The position numbers and the translations under genes are program-made. This document shows positions 25,697 through 34,567 of a stretch of DNA of 64,000 nucleotides, in pieces. Below the pieces are notes generated by a model. The model made no database searches and had not been told where the DNA came from. It worked only from the letters and a program-made list of their open reading frames with translations. The DNA is taken from the NCBI RefSeq assembly GCF_013410655.1, contig NZ_JACCFP010000001.1:1945501-2009500 (forward strand), read 5' to 3'. Position 1 is the first letter of the stretch, and every line of letters begins with the position of its first letter. This stretch comes from Nocardioides thalensis (GTDB lineage Bacteria; Actinomycetota; Actinomycetes; Propionibacteriales; Nocardioidaceae).

Positions 25697-26464
25697 TCAG
25701 TCGCGAGCGGTGAGCACCAGCGGACCGTCGGCAGTGATGGCGACGGTGTGCTCCACGTGCGCGCCGCGCGAGCCGTCGGCCGAGCGGATGGTCCAGCCGT
25801 CGGGGTCGAACACGATCTCGTCGGTGGTGTGCAGGAACCACGGCTCGATCGCGATGACCAGGCCGGGCCGGAGCTTGAGGCCGCGGCCGGCGGGGCCGTC
25901 GTTGGGCACGTGCGGCTCGCCGTGCATGGTGCGGCCGACACCGTGGCCGCCGAACTGGAGGTTGACGCCGAGACCGTCGGCGCGGGCGACCGAGCCGATC
26001 GCGTGCGAGATGTCGCCGAGCTTGTTGCCGGCCTGGGCGGCGGCGATGCCGGCGTCGAGCGCCCGCTGGGCGGTGTCGATCAGCCGGAGGTCCTCCTCGC
26101 GCGGCGTGCCGACCACGACCGACAGGGCCGAGTCGGAGACCCAGCCGTCGACCGAGGCGGCGAAGTCGACGGACAGCAGGTCGCCGTCCTGGAGCACGTA
26201 GTCGTGGGGGAGCCCGTGCAGGACCGCGTCGTTGACCGACGTGCAGAGCACCTTGCCGAACGGGCTGGCGCCGAACGAGGGGTGGTAGTCGATGTAGCAC
26301 GACTCTGCGCCGGCGTCCTTGATCATCCGGTGCGCCAGCTCGTCGAGCTCGAGCAGGTTGACCCCCACCGCAGCCTTCTCGGCGAGTGCGCTGATCACCG
26401 AGGCGACGAAGCGCCCGGCAGGACGCATCTGCTCGATCTGGGTCGGGGTACGGAGCTCGATCAC
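25697..26464 (-). CDS. map: Methionine aminopeptidase
   Basis: A 255-residue type I methionine aminopeptidase. Metal ligands are in VDFAASVDGWVSDSALSV (two Asp), GHGVGRTMHGEPHVPN (His), IEPWF (Glu) and EHTVAIT (Glu). It removes the initiator methionine from new proteins. GTG start at 26464 is preceded by TAGGCT with 6 bases between, so it is likely leaderless. It is a housekeeping gene set between steroid genes. Confidence 0.92.
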   Translation of the reverse strand: MIELRTPTQIEQMRPAGRFVASVISALAEKAAVGVNLLELDELAHRMIKDAGAESCYIDYHPSFGASPFGKVLCTSVNDAVLHGLPHDYVLQDGDLLSVDFAASVDGWVSDSALSVVVGTPREEDLRLIDTAQRALDAGIAAAQAGNKLGDISHAIGSVARADGLGVNLQFGGHGVGRTMHGEPHVPNDGPAGRGLKLRPGLVIAIEPWFLHTTDEIVFDPDGWTIRSADGSRGAHVEHTVAITADGPLVLTARD

Positions 26465-26470
26465 CCGCCC

Positions 26471-26476
26471 AGCCTA
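26471..26476 (-). promoter_or_regulatory. -10 box of the leaderless map promoter
   Basis: TAGGCT on the minus strand, 6 bases from the GTG at 26464. Confidence 0.55.
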
Positions 26477-26479
26477 CGG

Positions 26480-26528
26480 GGTTTCGAGGCTCGGCCGCGG
26501 GCGGCCTCGCACCTCAACCACCGAGAGG
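26480..26528. repeat. REP-like intergenic element
   Basis: GGTTTCGAGGCTCGGCC...GGCCTCGCACCTCAACCACCG is an imperfect inverted repeat between the map promoter and the end of the EchA gene. It closely matches the element at 30078-30131, which lies inside a coding region. It may also act as a terminator for the steroid operon. Confidence 0.6.
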
Positions 26529-26531
26529 GGA

Positions 26532-27350
26532 TCAGTCGCGGAACTCGGGAGCGCGCTTCTCCTTGCGGGCGGCGACGGCCTCCTCGAAGTTCTGCGTGAG
26601 CAGCCGGACCAGCAGCTGGCCTGTCCCCTCGGCGTGCATGTGCTGCTCGAAGGAGGAGGCGTCGAGGGAGTCGACCAGGGTCCGCTTGGTCAGCTCGACA
26701 CCGGGGCGGCTCCACCGGGTGATGTCCGCCGCCGTCTCCAGGCACGAGTCGAGCAGCTGGTCGTCGGGCACGACCCGCGAGACGAGGCCGATGGCCGCCG
26801 CCTCGGTCGCGTCGACGTCGCGGCCGGTGAGCATGATCTCGGCGGCGCGCGACGACCCGATGGCGCGGGGGAGCAGGTAGGAGAGCCCGAGCTCGCTGGC
26901 GGTGAGGCCGTTGTTGATGCCTGCTGCCCGGAAGTACGCCGACTCCGCGGCCACCCGTACGTCGCACGCCAGCGCGAGGCACAGCCCGCCGCCGATCGCC
27001 GGGCCGTTGACCGCGGCGATGACCGGCTGGTGCATCTTGCGCAGCGTCACCTGGATCTCGTCGAGCAGCTCCATCGCCCGCAACGCGATGGTCACGGCGG
27101 TGAGCCCGCCGATGTTGGGCATCCGGCCCCGCTCGCCGCTCTGGTCCGCGCCGGAGCAGAACCCGCGCCCGGCGCCGGTGAGGACCACGACCCGCACCGC
27201 GTTGTCGTCGGAGATGCCGCGCAGCACGTCGCGGAGCGGCACCATCACGTCGAACGCCATCGAGTTCATCCGCTCGGGGCGGTTGAGCGTGACGACCGCG
27301 ACGTCGTCCTTGGGGCGGTCGACGAGGACGAAGCCGTGGCCCTCGGTCAT
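26532..27350 (-). CDS. Enoyl-CoA hydratase/isomerase family protein
   Basis: A 272-residue crotonase with the oxyanion motifs GRGFCSGADQSG and NGPAIGGGLCLALACDVRVAA. It is the last gene of the KstR-controlled operon running DUF35 protein, Ltp4, Ltp3, EchA, so it probably hydrates a sterol side-chain enoyl-CoA, perhaps just before the Ltp aldol-lyase step. The mycobacterial counterpart is not certain: the better EchA19 match is at 37525. Confidence 0.85.
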   Translation of the reverse strand: MTEGHGFVLVDRPKDDVAVVTLNRPERMNSMAFDVMVPLRDVLRGISDDNAVRVVVLTGAGRGFCSGADQSGERGRMPNIGGLTAVTIALRAMELLDEIQVTLRKMHQPVIAAVNGPAIGGGLCLALACDVRVAAESAYFRAAGINNGLTASELGLSYLLPRAIGSSRAAEIMLTGRDVDATEAAAIGLVSRVVPDDQLLDSCLETAADITRWSRPGVELTKRTLVDSLDASSFEQHMHAEGTGQLLVRLLTQNFEEAVAARKEKRAPEFRD

Positions 27351-27363
27351 CGGTCGTGGCCCA

Positions 27364-28524
27364 TCAGTTGGTGGGCTTGTCGGCGCCGACGACCCACATC
27401 GCGAAGAACTGCGACCCGCCGCCGTAGGCGTGGCCCAGCGCCTTGCGCGCCCCGTCGACCTGGTGGTCGCCCGCGGCGCCGCGCACCTGGAGCGCCGCCT
27501 CGCCGAACCGCAGCATCCCGGACGCGCCGATCGGGTTGGACGAGAGCACGCCGCCGGAGCAGTTGATCGGGAGCTTGCCGTCCATGCCGGTCTCGCCGGC
27601 CTCGGTCAGCTTCCACCCGGCGCCCTCCTCGGTGAAGCCGAGGTTCTCCAGCCACATCGGCTCGAACCAGGAGAACGGCACGTAGATCTCGGCCGCGTCG
27701 ATCTCCTCGAGCGGGTTGGTGATGCCGGCCTGCCGCCAGAGCGTCGCGGCCGCCTCGCGGCCCGCCTGCGGGTTGACCTGGTCGCGCTCGGCGGCGGTCG
27801 TGGGCTCCGAGCGCATCACCGTGCCGTGGATCCAGGCCGGGTTGCTCGAGCTGCGCGCAACGTCCTCGTCGACGATCACCAGCGCGCATGCGCCGTCGGA
27901 CGACGGGCAGGTCTCGTCGTAGCGGATCGGGTCCCAGAGCATGGTCGAGCCGAGGACCTGCTCGACGGTCTTCTCCTCGCGCAGGTGGGCGTAGGGGTTG
28001 TTCAGTGCGTTGGTGCGGTCCTTCGCCGCGACCATGGCGCCGACCTCCGTCGGCGCGCCCGACCGCCGGATGTACGACCGCACGTGGGGAGCGAAGTAGC
28101 CACCCGCACCGGCGTGCACCGGCATCACGAACGGCACGGGCACGGACAGCGCCCACATCGCGTTGGACTCCGACTGCTTCTCGAACGCGACGGTCAGCAC
28201 CTTCTTGTGTACGCCCGCCTGGACGAGGGACGACGCCACGATCGCCGTGGAGCCGCCGACCGAGCCGGCGGTGTGCACGCGGAGCAGCGGCTTGCCGGCA
28301 GCGCCGAGCGCCTCGGCGAGGTACAGCTCGGGCATCATCACGCCCTCGAAGAGGTCGGGGGCCTTGCCGACGACGATCGCGTCGATCTCGTCGAGCGTCA
28401 TGCCGGCGTCCTCGAGGGCCCGGTCCATCGCCTCCCGGCACAGGCCGGCCATCGAGACGTCCTCACGCTTCGCGCGGTGGTGGGTCTGCCCGACCCCGAC
28501 GACCGCCGCAGGAACCTTCGCCAT
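27364..28524 (-). CDS. ltp3: Ltp3-like thiolase-fold aldolase
   Basis: A 386-residue SCP2-thiolase-fold protein. The position of the thiolase nucleophile has no cysteine (RVHTAGSVGGS), while the rest of the fold is present (CPSSDGACALVI, NCSGGVLSSNPIGASG). Loss of this cysteine is characteristic of the Ltp2-type retro-aldolases that release propionyl-CoA from steroid side chains. In Rhodococcus, Ltp3 and Ltp4 are linked to C24-branched sterols. Order DUF35-ltp4-ltp3 matches Rv3521-Rv3523. Confidence 0.85.
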   Translation of the reverse strand: MAKVPAAVVGVGQTHHRAKREDVSMAGLCREAMDRALEDAGMTLDEIDAIVVGKAPDLFEGVMMPELYLAEALGAAGKPLLRVHTAGSVGGSTAIVASSLVQAGVHKKVLTVAFEKQSESNAMWALSVPVPFVMPVHAGAGGYFAPHVRSYIRRSGAPTEVGAMVAAKDRTNALNNPYAHLREEKTVEQVLGSTMLWDPIRYDETCPSSDGACALVIVDEDVARSSSNPAWIHGTVMRSEPTTAAERDQVNPQAGREAAATLWRQAGITNPLEEIDAAEIYVPFSWFEPMWLENLGFTEEGAGWKLTEAGETGMDGKLPINCSGGVLSSNPIGASGMLRFGEAALQVRGAAGDHQVDGARKALGHAYGGGSQFFAMWVVGADKPTN

Positions 28525-28526
28525 CT

Positions 28527-29579
28527 CTACTTCGCCTCCATCACGCACACGAGGTTCTGCTGCAGGGCCGGTCCGCTGGTCGCGTGGCCCGCCACCTTGT
28601 CGGCGGTCCCGTCCCACACCCGGCGAGCCGCCTCGCCGATCCGGATCGCGCCGCCGGTGAACATCGGGTTGCCCGCGAGCGGTCCGCCCGACGGGTTGAT
28701 CCGTACGTCGTCCGCGAGCCCGAGCGCACCGCGGAGGATGACCTCCTGGTGGCTGAACGGCGCATGCACCTCGGCGATCTCGACGCCGTCGAGGCCGCCC
28801 ACTGACGCGGCGGCCCGCTCGGCGGACTCCGACTGGGTGAGGTCGCGGGTGCCGAGGTGGAGGCCGTCGGACACGTGGCCGAGACCGGTGATCCAGGCCG
28901 GCCGGTCGCGCACCTCGCGGGCACGGTCGCCGGCCGCCAGCACGATCGCGGCCGCGCCGTCGGTCACCGGGGCGCAGTCGTGCTTGCGCAGCGGGTCGGC
29001 GAACATCGGCCGGGCCAGGAGGTCCTCGACGGACGACCCGCCCGCGCGGACGGCGTACTCGTTCTTCTCGGCGTCGGTCAGGGAGCGGTCGACGACCTCG
29101 GCCATCGCCCGCTCGTCCCACAGGCCCGCGTCGATGCCGAGGCGCGCCTGGAGGGCGGCGATCGAGACGGTGTCGGGCCACAGCGGCGTCATCGTGTACG
29201 GGTCGAGCTGCAGCGCGAGCGTACGGCGCAGCACGCCCGCGGAGGACTTTCCGAAGCCGTAGACCAGGGCCGTGTCGACCTCGCCGGTCTGGATCTTCAG
29301 CCAGGCCTCGTAGAGCGCCCACGCGGCGTCCATCTCCACGTGCGACTCGTTGACGGGCGGCAGCACGCCGATCGCGTCGATCGCCGACACGAACGAGAAC
29401 GCCCGTCCGGCGAGGTAGTCCGACGAGCCGGAGCACCAGAACCCGATGTCCTTCTTGGTCCAGCCGGTCTGCTCGTAGCACTCCGCGAGCAGCGGCACCA
29501 GCAGCTCCGCGCACTGCGGCGACCCGTCGTAGTCGGTCATCTGTCGCTGGGCGAACCCGACGACGGCAACGTCTCTCAT
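28527..29579 (-). CDS. ltp4: Ltp4-like thiolase-fold aldolase
   Basis: A 350-residue SCP2-thiolase-like protein that also lacks the nucleophilic cysteine (PVNESHVEMDAAWAL) but keeps CAPVTDGAAAIVLA and the NPSGGPLAGNPMFTGG loop. It lies between the DUF35 gene (10-base gap) and ltp3 (2-base gap). Such aldolases need a DUF35 OB-fold partner to be active, and that partner is encoded directly upstream. M. tuberculosis Ltp4 is 354 residues. Confidence 0.85.
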   Translation of the reverse strand: MRDVAVVGFAQRQMTDYDGSPQCAELLVPLLAECYEQTGWTKKDIGFWCSGSSDYLAGRAFSFVSAIDAIGVLPPVNESHVEMDAAWALYEAWLKIQTGEVDTALVYGFGKSSAGVLRRTLALQLDPYTMTPLWPDTVSIAALQARLGIDAGLWDERAMAEVVDRSLTDAEKNEYAVRAGGSSVEDLLARPMFADPLRKHDCAPVTDGAAAIVLAAGDRAREVRDRPAWITGLGHVSDGLHLGTRDLTQSESAERAAASVGGLDGVEIAEVHAPFSHQEVILRGALGLADDVRINPSGGPLAGNPMFTGGAIRIGEAARRVWDGTADKVAGHATSGPALQQNLVCVMEAK

Positions 29580-29589
29580 GATCCGCTCC

Positions 29590-30564
29590 TCACAGGTGCT
29601 GCTTGTAGGTCTCGTAGTCCGCGTCCGGGTCACCGGTCGGCGCGAAGTGGCTGATGTTCTCGATCGTGGTGCCCCACTCCTCGCGCGGCTTCCAGACGGC
29701 CTTCACCCGCAGCCCCATCCGCACCTCGTCCGCCGGGATGTCGAGGATCAGGTGCTGGATCGCGATGTCGGCGCCGTCGAGCAGCACGTAGGCGGCGACG
29801 TACGGCGGCTTGATCTTCTGGCCCTGGAACGGCACGTTCACGATGCAGAAGGTCGTGACGGTGCCGGTGTCGGACAGCTCGATCTCGCCCTCGGTCGGGA
29901 CGCCGTCGACCGGGCACGCGGGCCGCGGCGGCACGTAGACCTTCTGGCACTTCGGGCACCGCTGGCCGAGGATCCGGCCCTCCGAGAGGCCGCGGAAGAA
30001 CGCGGACTCCTCCGGGGAGGCGGCGTAGACGTAGTCGAGGCTGACCGGGGTGATGATCCCGCTCACCGCGTCGCCTTCCTCGGTGGTCGAGGTGCGAGGC
30101 GCCCCGGTGCCGAGCCTCGACACCTCCGAGGACCCGTCCGGCTCGAACACGAAGTCCGTGATCACTCCCGCCCGCTCCTCGGCCCACCGCGCCCGTACCC
30201 GCATCCCGGTGGACATCTCCTCCGGGCCCGCCGCGTCGACGGCGTGCAGGATCGGCGCGTCGGCGCCGTCGAGGGTCACCAGCGCGAACGCGAACGGCCG
30301 GTCGAAGGGCTGGCCGGCGACCGGCTCGCTGACCCACGTCCACGAGGTCACGGTCCCGGTGTCGGGGAGGTCGACGAAGTCGGCGGTCGCCCGGTGCGTG
30401 AGAGGGTCGAACTCGGGCGGCGGTACGACGACCCGGCCGTCGCTCGTGCGTGCTCCCACGAAGCGGCCTTCGCGAAGGCCGGTCAGGAAACGACCGAGCA
30501 CCGGGCCGACCGATCGAGTGTAGTCGAAGGCGACCGTCACGGGCGCCTGCAGGGTGCGGCTCAT
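29590..30564 (-). CDS. Double DUF35 OB-fold partner of Ltp aldolases (Rv3521-like)
   Basis: A 324-residue protein with two DUF35 units. The first (about 1-140) lacks the zinc ribbon. The second (about 175-324) has one, C-P-K-C-Q...RPACPVDGVP, followed by the OB fold. The linker between them (about 145-165) is encoded by a REP-like DNA element. It probably forms the acyl-CoA-binding partner of Ltp4 or Ltp3. ATG 30564 has no Shine-Dalgarno and lies 9 bases from a perfect KstR site. A KstR-controlled divergent gene starts at 30621, as for Rv3520c and Rv3521. Confidence 0.85.
   Translation of the reverse strand: MSRTLQAPVTVAFDYTRSVGPVLGRFLTGLREGRFVGARTSDGRVVVPPPEFDPLTHRATADFVDLPDTGTVTSWTWVSEPVAGQPFDRPFAFALVTLDGADAPILHAVDAAGPEEMSTGMRVRARWAEERAGVITDFVFEPDGSSEVSRLGTGAPRTSTTEEGDAVSGIITPVSLDYVYAASPEESAFFRGLSEGRILGQRCPKCQKVYVPPRPACPVDGVPTEGEIELSDTGTVTTFCIVNVPFQGQKIKPPYVAAYVLLDGADIAIQHLILDIPADEVRMGLRVKAVWKPREEWGTTIENISHFAPTGDPDADYETYKQHL
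30078..30131. repeat. REP-like element inside the DUF35 coding region
   Basis: On the minus strand, GGTGTCGAGGCTCGGCACC...GGCGCCTCGCACCTCGACC closely matches the intergenic element at 26480-26528. It is in frame and encodes the interdomain linker (SSEVSRLGTGAPRTSTTEEG). Confidence 0.65.
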
Positions 30565-30573
30565 GCGGCAAAG

Positions 30574-30587
30574 TGAAACACGTTCTA
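30574..30587. promoter_or_regulatory. KstR operator between DUF35-ltp and LLM genes
   Basis: TGAAACACGTTCTA is a full match to TnnAACnnGTTnnA. The rightward -10 TAGTAT (30586-30591) starts inside its right end. Confidence 0.88.
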
Positions 30588-30620
30588 GTATTCGGATCAA
30601 CGACCACCCGGAGGTATGAG

Positions 30621-31664
30621 ATGAAGCTGGGCCTGCAGCTGGGCTACTGGGGCGCGCAGCCCCCGACGGGGACCGCGGAGCTCGTGGCCGCGGCGGAGGA
30701 GGCCGGTTTCGACGCCGTCTTCACGGCGGAGGCGTGGGGGAGCGACGCGTTCACCCCGCTGGCGTGGTGGGGGCGGGAGACCTCCCGGGTGCGCCTCGGC
30801 ACGTCCATCGTGCAGATGTCGGGGCGGACGCCGACGTCGATCGCGATGCACGCGCTGACGCTCGACCACCTCACCGGCGGCCGCGTGGTCCTCGGCATGG
30901 GCGTGAGCGGCCCGCAGGTCGTCGAGGGCTGGTACGGCCAGCCGTTCTCGAAGCCGCTCGCGCGCACGCGTGAGGTCGTCTCGATCATCCGCAAGGTGCT
31001 GGCCCGCGAGGCGCCCGTCACCAACGACGGCCCGCACCACCCGCTGCCCTACAACGGCCCCGGATCGGTCGGTCTCGGCAAGCCGCTCAAGCCGATCGTG
31101 CACCCGCTGCGCGCCGACATCCCGATCTGGCTCGGTGCCGAGGGTCCGAAGAACGTCGCGCAGACCGCCGAGATCGCGGACGGCTGGATCCCGATCTTCT
31201 ACACGCCGAAGAGCGCCGGCATGTACCAGCCGTGGCTCGACGAGGGCTTCGCGCGGCCCGGCGCCCGCCGGACGCGCGACTCGTTCGAGATCGCGGCCAC
31301 CTGTCACCTCCAGGTCGTCGAGGACGGCGACGAGAAGCAGGCCGTCGTCGAGGCGATGAAGCCGTTCGTCTCCCTCTACATGGGCGGCATGGGTGCGAAG
31401 GAGCAGAACTTCCACCACCAGGTCTTCACCCGCATGGGGTACGGCGCGCTCGCCGACAAGGTCCAGGAGCTCTACCTGTCGGGGCGCAAGGACGAGGCGA
31501 CCGCGCTGATCCCGGACGAGCTGGTCACCGACATGCACATCATCGGGACCGCGTCGGAGGTGAAGGAGCGGGTCGCCCAGTGGGAGGAGACGGGCGTGAC
31601 CACGCTGCTCCTCAGCTGCCGGAGCGCCGGCGAGATCCGCCAGGTCGCGGAGCTGCTCGCCTGA
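30621..31664 (+). CDS. LLM-class F420-dependent oxidoreductase (Rv3520c-like)
   Basis: A 347-residue luciferase-like TIM-barrel protein, the same length as M. tuberculosis Rv3520c. Seen: KLGLQLGYWGAQ, RVRLGTSIVQMSGRTP, LDHLTGGRVVLGMGVSGPQVVEGWYG, and the late IPIWLGAEGPKNV segment. Members usually use F420 or FMN. Its role in steroid catabolism is unknown, but the KstR site and conserved position tie it to the pathway. A good Shine-Dalgarno (GGAGG) lies 7 bases before the ATG. Confidence 0.88.
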   Translation: MKLGLQLGYWGAQPPTGTAELVAAAEEAGFDAVFTAEAWGSDAFTPLAWWGRETSRVRLGTSIVQMSGRTPTSIAMHALTLDHLTGGRVVLGMGVSGPQVVEGWYGQPFSKPLARTREVVSIIRKVLAREAPVTNDGPHHPLPYNGPGSVGLGKPLKPIVHPLRADIPIWLGAEGPKNVAQTAEIADGWIPIFYTPKSAGMYQPWLDEGFARPGARRTRDSFEIAATCHLQVVEDGDEKQAVVEAMKPFVSLYMGGMGAKEQNFHHQVFTRMGYGALADKVQELYLSGRKDEATALIPDELVTDMHIIGTASEVKERVAQWEETGVTTLLLSCRSAGEIRQVAELLA

Positions 31665-31714
31665 CCGGGGCGCGTCTGCTTGCGCGAATCCGTGACGGTG
31701 TCGGAGCCAGCGAC

Positions 31715-31720
31715 TAGCGT
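31715..31720 (+). promoter_or_regulatory. -10 box of a leaderless promoter
   Basis: TAGCGT, 6 bases before the ATG at 31727, with no Shine-Dalgarno. Confidence 0.5.
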
Positions 31721-31726
31721 TGCTCC

Positions 31727-32110
31727 ATGCTGCGGCATCCCCACGAGAACGTCGCGACGGTCCTGGTGGACCCGCGCGTGCTGGAGGACGTCGAGCTGAC
31801 GCTGATGGAGCTCGACCTGCGGGTGTGGCCGGTGCGCACCGCGCCGATCTGCGTCGACGGCCCGCGCACGGAGTTCCAGGTCCGGCGCCGCCTGATCATG
31901 CAGAAGCGTGGCGCCTGGGACGACGCGGCCGAATGGGTGCCGGTGTGGATCAGCTTCGGTGACAGCTGGCGCCGGGGCGCCGACCCGCTGCCGTGGGAGG
32001 CCCACCAGACGCTGTGGCGCACCCTCGAGGGCTACGCCGACCACGTGCGCTACCAGAAGCGACTGGGCGGGGTCCGGCCGCTCGAGGTGCCCGCGGAGCG
32101 GGTCTCGTAG
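31727..32110 (+). CDS. Hypothetical protein (127 aa)
   Basis: A soluble protein with no signal peptide or membrane segment. Trp-rich middle (WVPVWISFGDSWRRG) and a basic C-terminus. No family recognised. The leaderless start and codon use like its neighbours suggest it is a real gene. Convergent with the next gene (11-base gap). Confidence 0.6.
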   Translation: MLRHPHENVATVLVDPRVLEDVELTLMELDLRVWPVRTAPICVDGPRTEFQVRRRLIMQKRGAWDDAAEWVPVWISFGDSWRRGADPLPWEAHQTLWRTLEGYADHVRYQKRLGGVRPLEVPAERVS

Positions 32111-32121
32111 GCGCCCGCCCC

Positions 32122-33405
32122 TCAACCGGTCAGCAGGTCGCGCTCGCGGGCGAAGGTCAGTGCCCGGGCGACCAGGTCCTCCTGCTCCTCGCGGAAGAAG
32201 CCCGCGGTGTGGGTGCTCAACAGCACGGTGATGTCCTCGCGTTGGTGGTGCACCAGCTTCCGGTCGTCGTGTCGCTCGCCCGCGGGAGCGGTGGGCCGCG
32301 CGCCCGGCGGGGCCGGTAGCAGGACCGCGCCGCGCGCACGCTCCGACGCCGCGAGGTTCAGCTCCGCGGCGTAGACCAGGCGACCGTGGATCCCGCCTCC
32401 CAGGTCGCCCCGCATCGCGGCCACCACGCGGCCGGGCACCGGGAGCGAGGGAAACGCGCGGTGCAGCTCGTCGACGTCCTCCATCGCGAGTCCGAGTCGC
32501 GTCGCGACCTGGATGTAGCCGTCGCGCCACGCCGGCGTCACCTCGGGGTGCTCCGACCTGGGCGACGGGAGCGGCTCGGAGAACGGGCGCGGGGACAGCT
32601 CGGGCAGGCAGGCGTCCGCGACAGCGTCCGCGATCGTCACTGCGTCCGCGGCGAGCTGGTCGAGCGCCGACGGGTCGAGCAGGTAGCCGTTGCGACGCAC
32701 CACCAGCGTGCCGCGGAGGAGCAGGACGCCGAAGTACGGGTCCGCGTGACGGCGGGCCAGCACCTCGCGCACCGGCCCGGAGAGCATGCGGCTCAGCAGG
32801 TCGTGGCCGACCGGGTGCACGTGCGTCCGCAGTCGCCAGCCCGGAAGGCCGGCCGGCTCGAGGGCGATCTGGTGGGTGAAGTCGTAGGGCGCGAGCTTGT
32901 CGCGGCGGTCGAGCCGGGTGAGGAACAACTGGAGCACGCTCTCGGGCACGTGGGTCGCGACGACGGTCGTCGGGATCCACACGGCGTCGGTGTCCAAGGG
33001 CTCGCGCGGGCTGTGGTCGGTCGGCGGGTCGAGGAAGTCGCCGATGATCGGGATGTCGGTGCGGTTGGGCCAGCTCGGCATCCACCACCGGCCACCGGTC
33101 CGCACGACCGAGCCGTGGAGGGTGCCGCTGACGTTGGGGGAGCCGGTGACCGGCACCTCCATCAGCTGGTGCATGAGCACGCCGTACCGGCCACCGGGGA
33201 GCTCGCCGCGCAGCACGCTGTAGCGGTACTCGTCGAAGCCCGGCGCCGCCGCGGCGAAACCCAGTGGCCGCGCGTGGTCGAGCCACGCGAGCCCGCGGGC
33301 GGCGCCGTACTCGCGGAGCTCGGCGGGCGGGCGTCCCGCCCGTGCGTCCGCGACGTCCTCCGGGGCGAAGGCGGCATAGCCGTGGTTGCGGGGGCGCTTC
33401 GCCAT
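32122..33405 (-). CDS. Hypothetical protein (427 aa)
   Basis: A large soluble protein without recognised domains or membrane segments. It contains several Arg/Asp-rich stretches (RLDRRDKLAPYDFTHQI) and a His-rich C-terminal third (GERHDDRKLVHHQRED). ATG 33405 is preceded by TACGTT with 7 bases between, suggesting leaderless translation. No link to the steroid genes is apparent. Confidence 0.65.
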   Translation of the reverse strand: MAKRPRNHGYAAFAPEDVADARAGRPPAELREYGAARGLAWLDHARPLGFAAAAPGFDEYRYSVLRGELPGGRYGVLMHQLMEVPVTGSPNVSGTLHGSVVRTGGRWWMPSWPNRTDIPIIGDFLDPPTDHSPREPLDTDAVWIPTTVVATHVPESVLQLFLTRLDRRDKLAPYDFTHQIALEPAGLPGWRLRTHVHPVGHDLLSRMLSGPVREVLARRHADPYFGVLLLRGTLVVRRNGYLLDPSALDQLAADAVTIADAVADACLPELSPRPFSEPLPSPRSEHPEVTPAWRDGYIQVATRLGLAMEDVDELHRAFPSLPVPGRVVAAMRGDLGGGIHGRLVYAAELNLAASERARGAVLLPAPPGARPTAPAGERHDDRKLVHHQREDITVLLSTHTAGFFREEQEDLVARALTFARERDLLTG

Positions 33406-33460
33406 GCCGGGGAACGTACCGCCGCCGTCGCCGGTGGACGTGGATCTTGCGAGGGCCGGC

Positions 33461-34453
33461 TCAGCCGATCGCGCGGAACTCCGCCCAGGTGGCCTGCATC
33501 CGGGTGACCTGGCCCGGCGTGAACTCGAACATGCAGCTGTCCTGCGTGTAGTCCATGAAGTTGTGGATCGGGTCCGAGCCCGCGGCCGCGCAGGTGTCGC
33601 GGCCGACCGGGCACTGGAACGCCGGCGACGCCTCGGCAGGCGTGTCGCCCACGTGGTCGCCCGGCTCGGTGCAGCCGCCCTGGAAGGTGTGGAACAGCCC
33701 GAGCCAGTGGCCGACCTCGTGGGTGGCCGTGTCGCCCTCGCCGTAGATCGCGAACGCCGTGCTGTCGCCGGTGTCACCGGCGACCTGGGGCAGCGACCGG
33801 TAGTCGAGCACGACGCCGTCGAAGAAGCGGGGCAGCGCCTCGCCGGTCGTCGGGGCGAAGTCCCACGGCAGGTAGGCCCAGCCGAGCAGGAACTGGCCGA
33901 GGCTGGCGGTGTAGATGTTCAGCGTCTCGGAGTCGCCCTCGTGCAGGCGCTGCTTCATCTTGATCTCCTTGCCGCTGCCCCGGAAGTAGCGCGGGTCGGA
34001 GCCGTTGGCGGAGATCAGGTTGAACCACTGCGGCTCGTAGGTCCGGGTGACCTCGACCAGGTCGAAGGAGAACCCGGAGCCGGCGTACGCGTCGTTGAGG
34101 ACGTCGATCTGCGCCTCGATCCGCTCCTGCGACAGGTTGCCGCCGGCGTTGCCGCGGTCCTTGGCGACCACGTGGAAATGCACCGGGATGGTGCCCGGCT
34201 CCGCGGCCGCCGCGGCTGCGGACCTCGTCGTACGCCGCTCCGCGAGCACCTCTGCGAGCGGGTCCTGGCGCACGATCTGGTGGTCGTCGCGGGGGATGAA
34301 GCCCTTCGGGGCCTCGGCGACCTCGCCGTAGTCGGTGCAGTCCTCCCCGCCGGCGGAGGGCGCCGCGACCGAGACGCCGGGTGCCGAGGTGAGGAAGCCG
34401 ACGGCGAGGCTGGCGGCTGCGAGACGGGTGACGACGCGGGACCTGACGACCAT
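33461..34453 (-). CDS. Secreted M43-type zinc metalloprotease
   Basis: A 330-residue exported protein. A signal peptide spans about residues 1-31 (hydrophobic core LAAASLAVGFL, likely cut after VSVAAP). The catalytic metzincin motif HEVGHWLGLFHTF (HExxHxxGxxH) lies at about 250, followed by the Met-turn FMDYTQDSCMFEFT. The spaced cysteines fit pappalysin/cytophagalysin (MEROPS M43) proteins. It would cleave proteins outside the cell. The leader carries GGAAAGG before the ATG. Confidence 0.88.
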   Translation of the reverse strand: MVVRSRVVTRLAAASLAVGFLTSAPGVSVAAPSAGGEDCTDYGEVAEAPKGFIPRDDHQIVRQDPLAEVLAERRTTRSAAAAAAEPGTIPVHFHVVAKDRGNAGGNLSQERIEAQIDVLNDAYAGSGFSFDLVEVTRTYEPQWFNLISANGSDPRYFRGSGKEIKMKQRLHEGDSETLNIYTASLGQFLLGWAYLPWDFAPTTGEALPRFFDGVVLDYRSLPQVAGDTGDSTAFAIYGEGDTATHEVGHWLGLFHTFQGGCTEPGDHVGDTPAEASPAFQCPVGRDTCAAAGSDPIHNFMDYTQDSCMFEFTPGQVTRMQATWAEFRAIG

Positions 34454-34542
34454 GACAGTGCCTTTCCGAGACGGGGATGGCTCAGGTTAGGCCCGAATCG
34501 CGCCCATGGACAGCCCCGTCGCGGAGCGCGCTTGTCCCCGAA

Positions 34543-34556
34543 TAGAACACGTTCTA
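34543..34556. promoter_or_regulatory. KstR operator at an acyl-CoA ligase gene
   Basis: TAGAACACGTTCTA fits TnnAACnnGTTnnA fully, with 6-base perfect arms. The -10 TAGTCT (34555-34560) overlaps its right end and lies 7 bases before the ATG. Confidence 0.88.
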
Positions 34557-34567
34557 GTCTGCTCGCC

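Noticed and set aside
26532..27350. EchA19
   Set aside because: The gene at 37525-38337, next to fadD19, carries the characteristic EchA19 segments; this one is a different crotonase.
27364..29579. Ordinary thiolases
   Set aside because: The nucleophilic cysteine is missing in both, and a DUF35 partner is adjacent, as for Ltp2-type aldolases.
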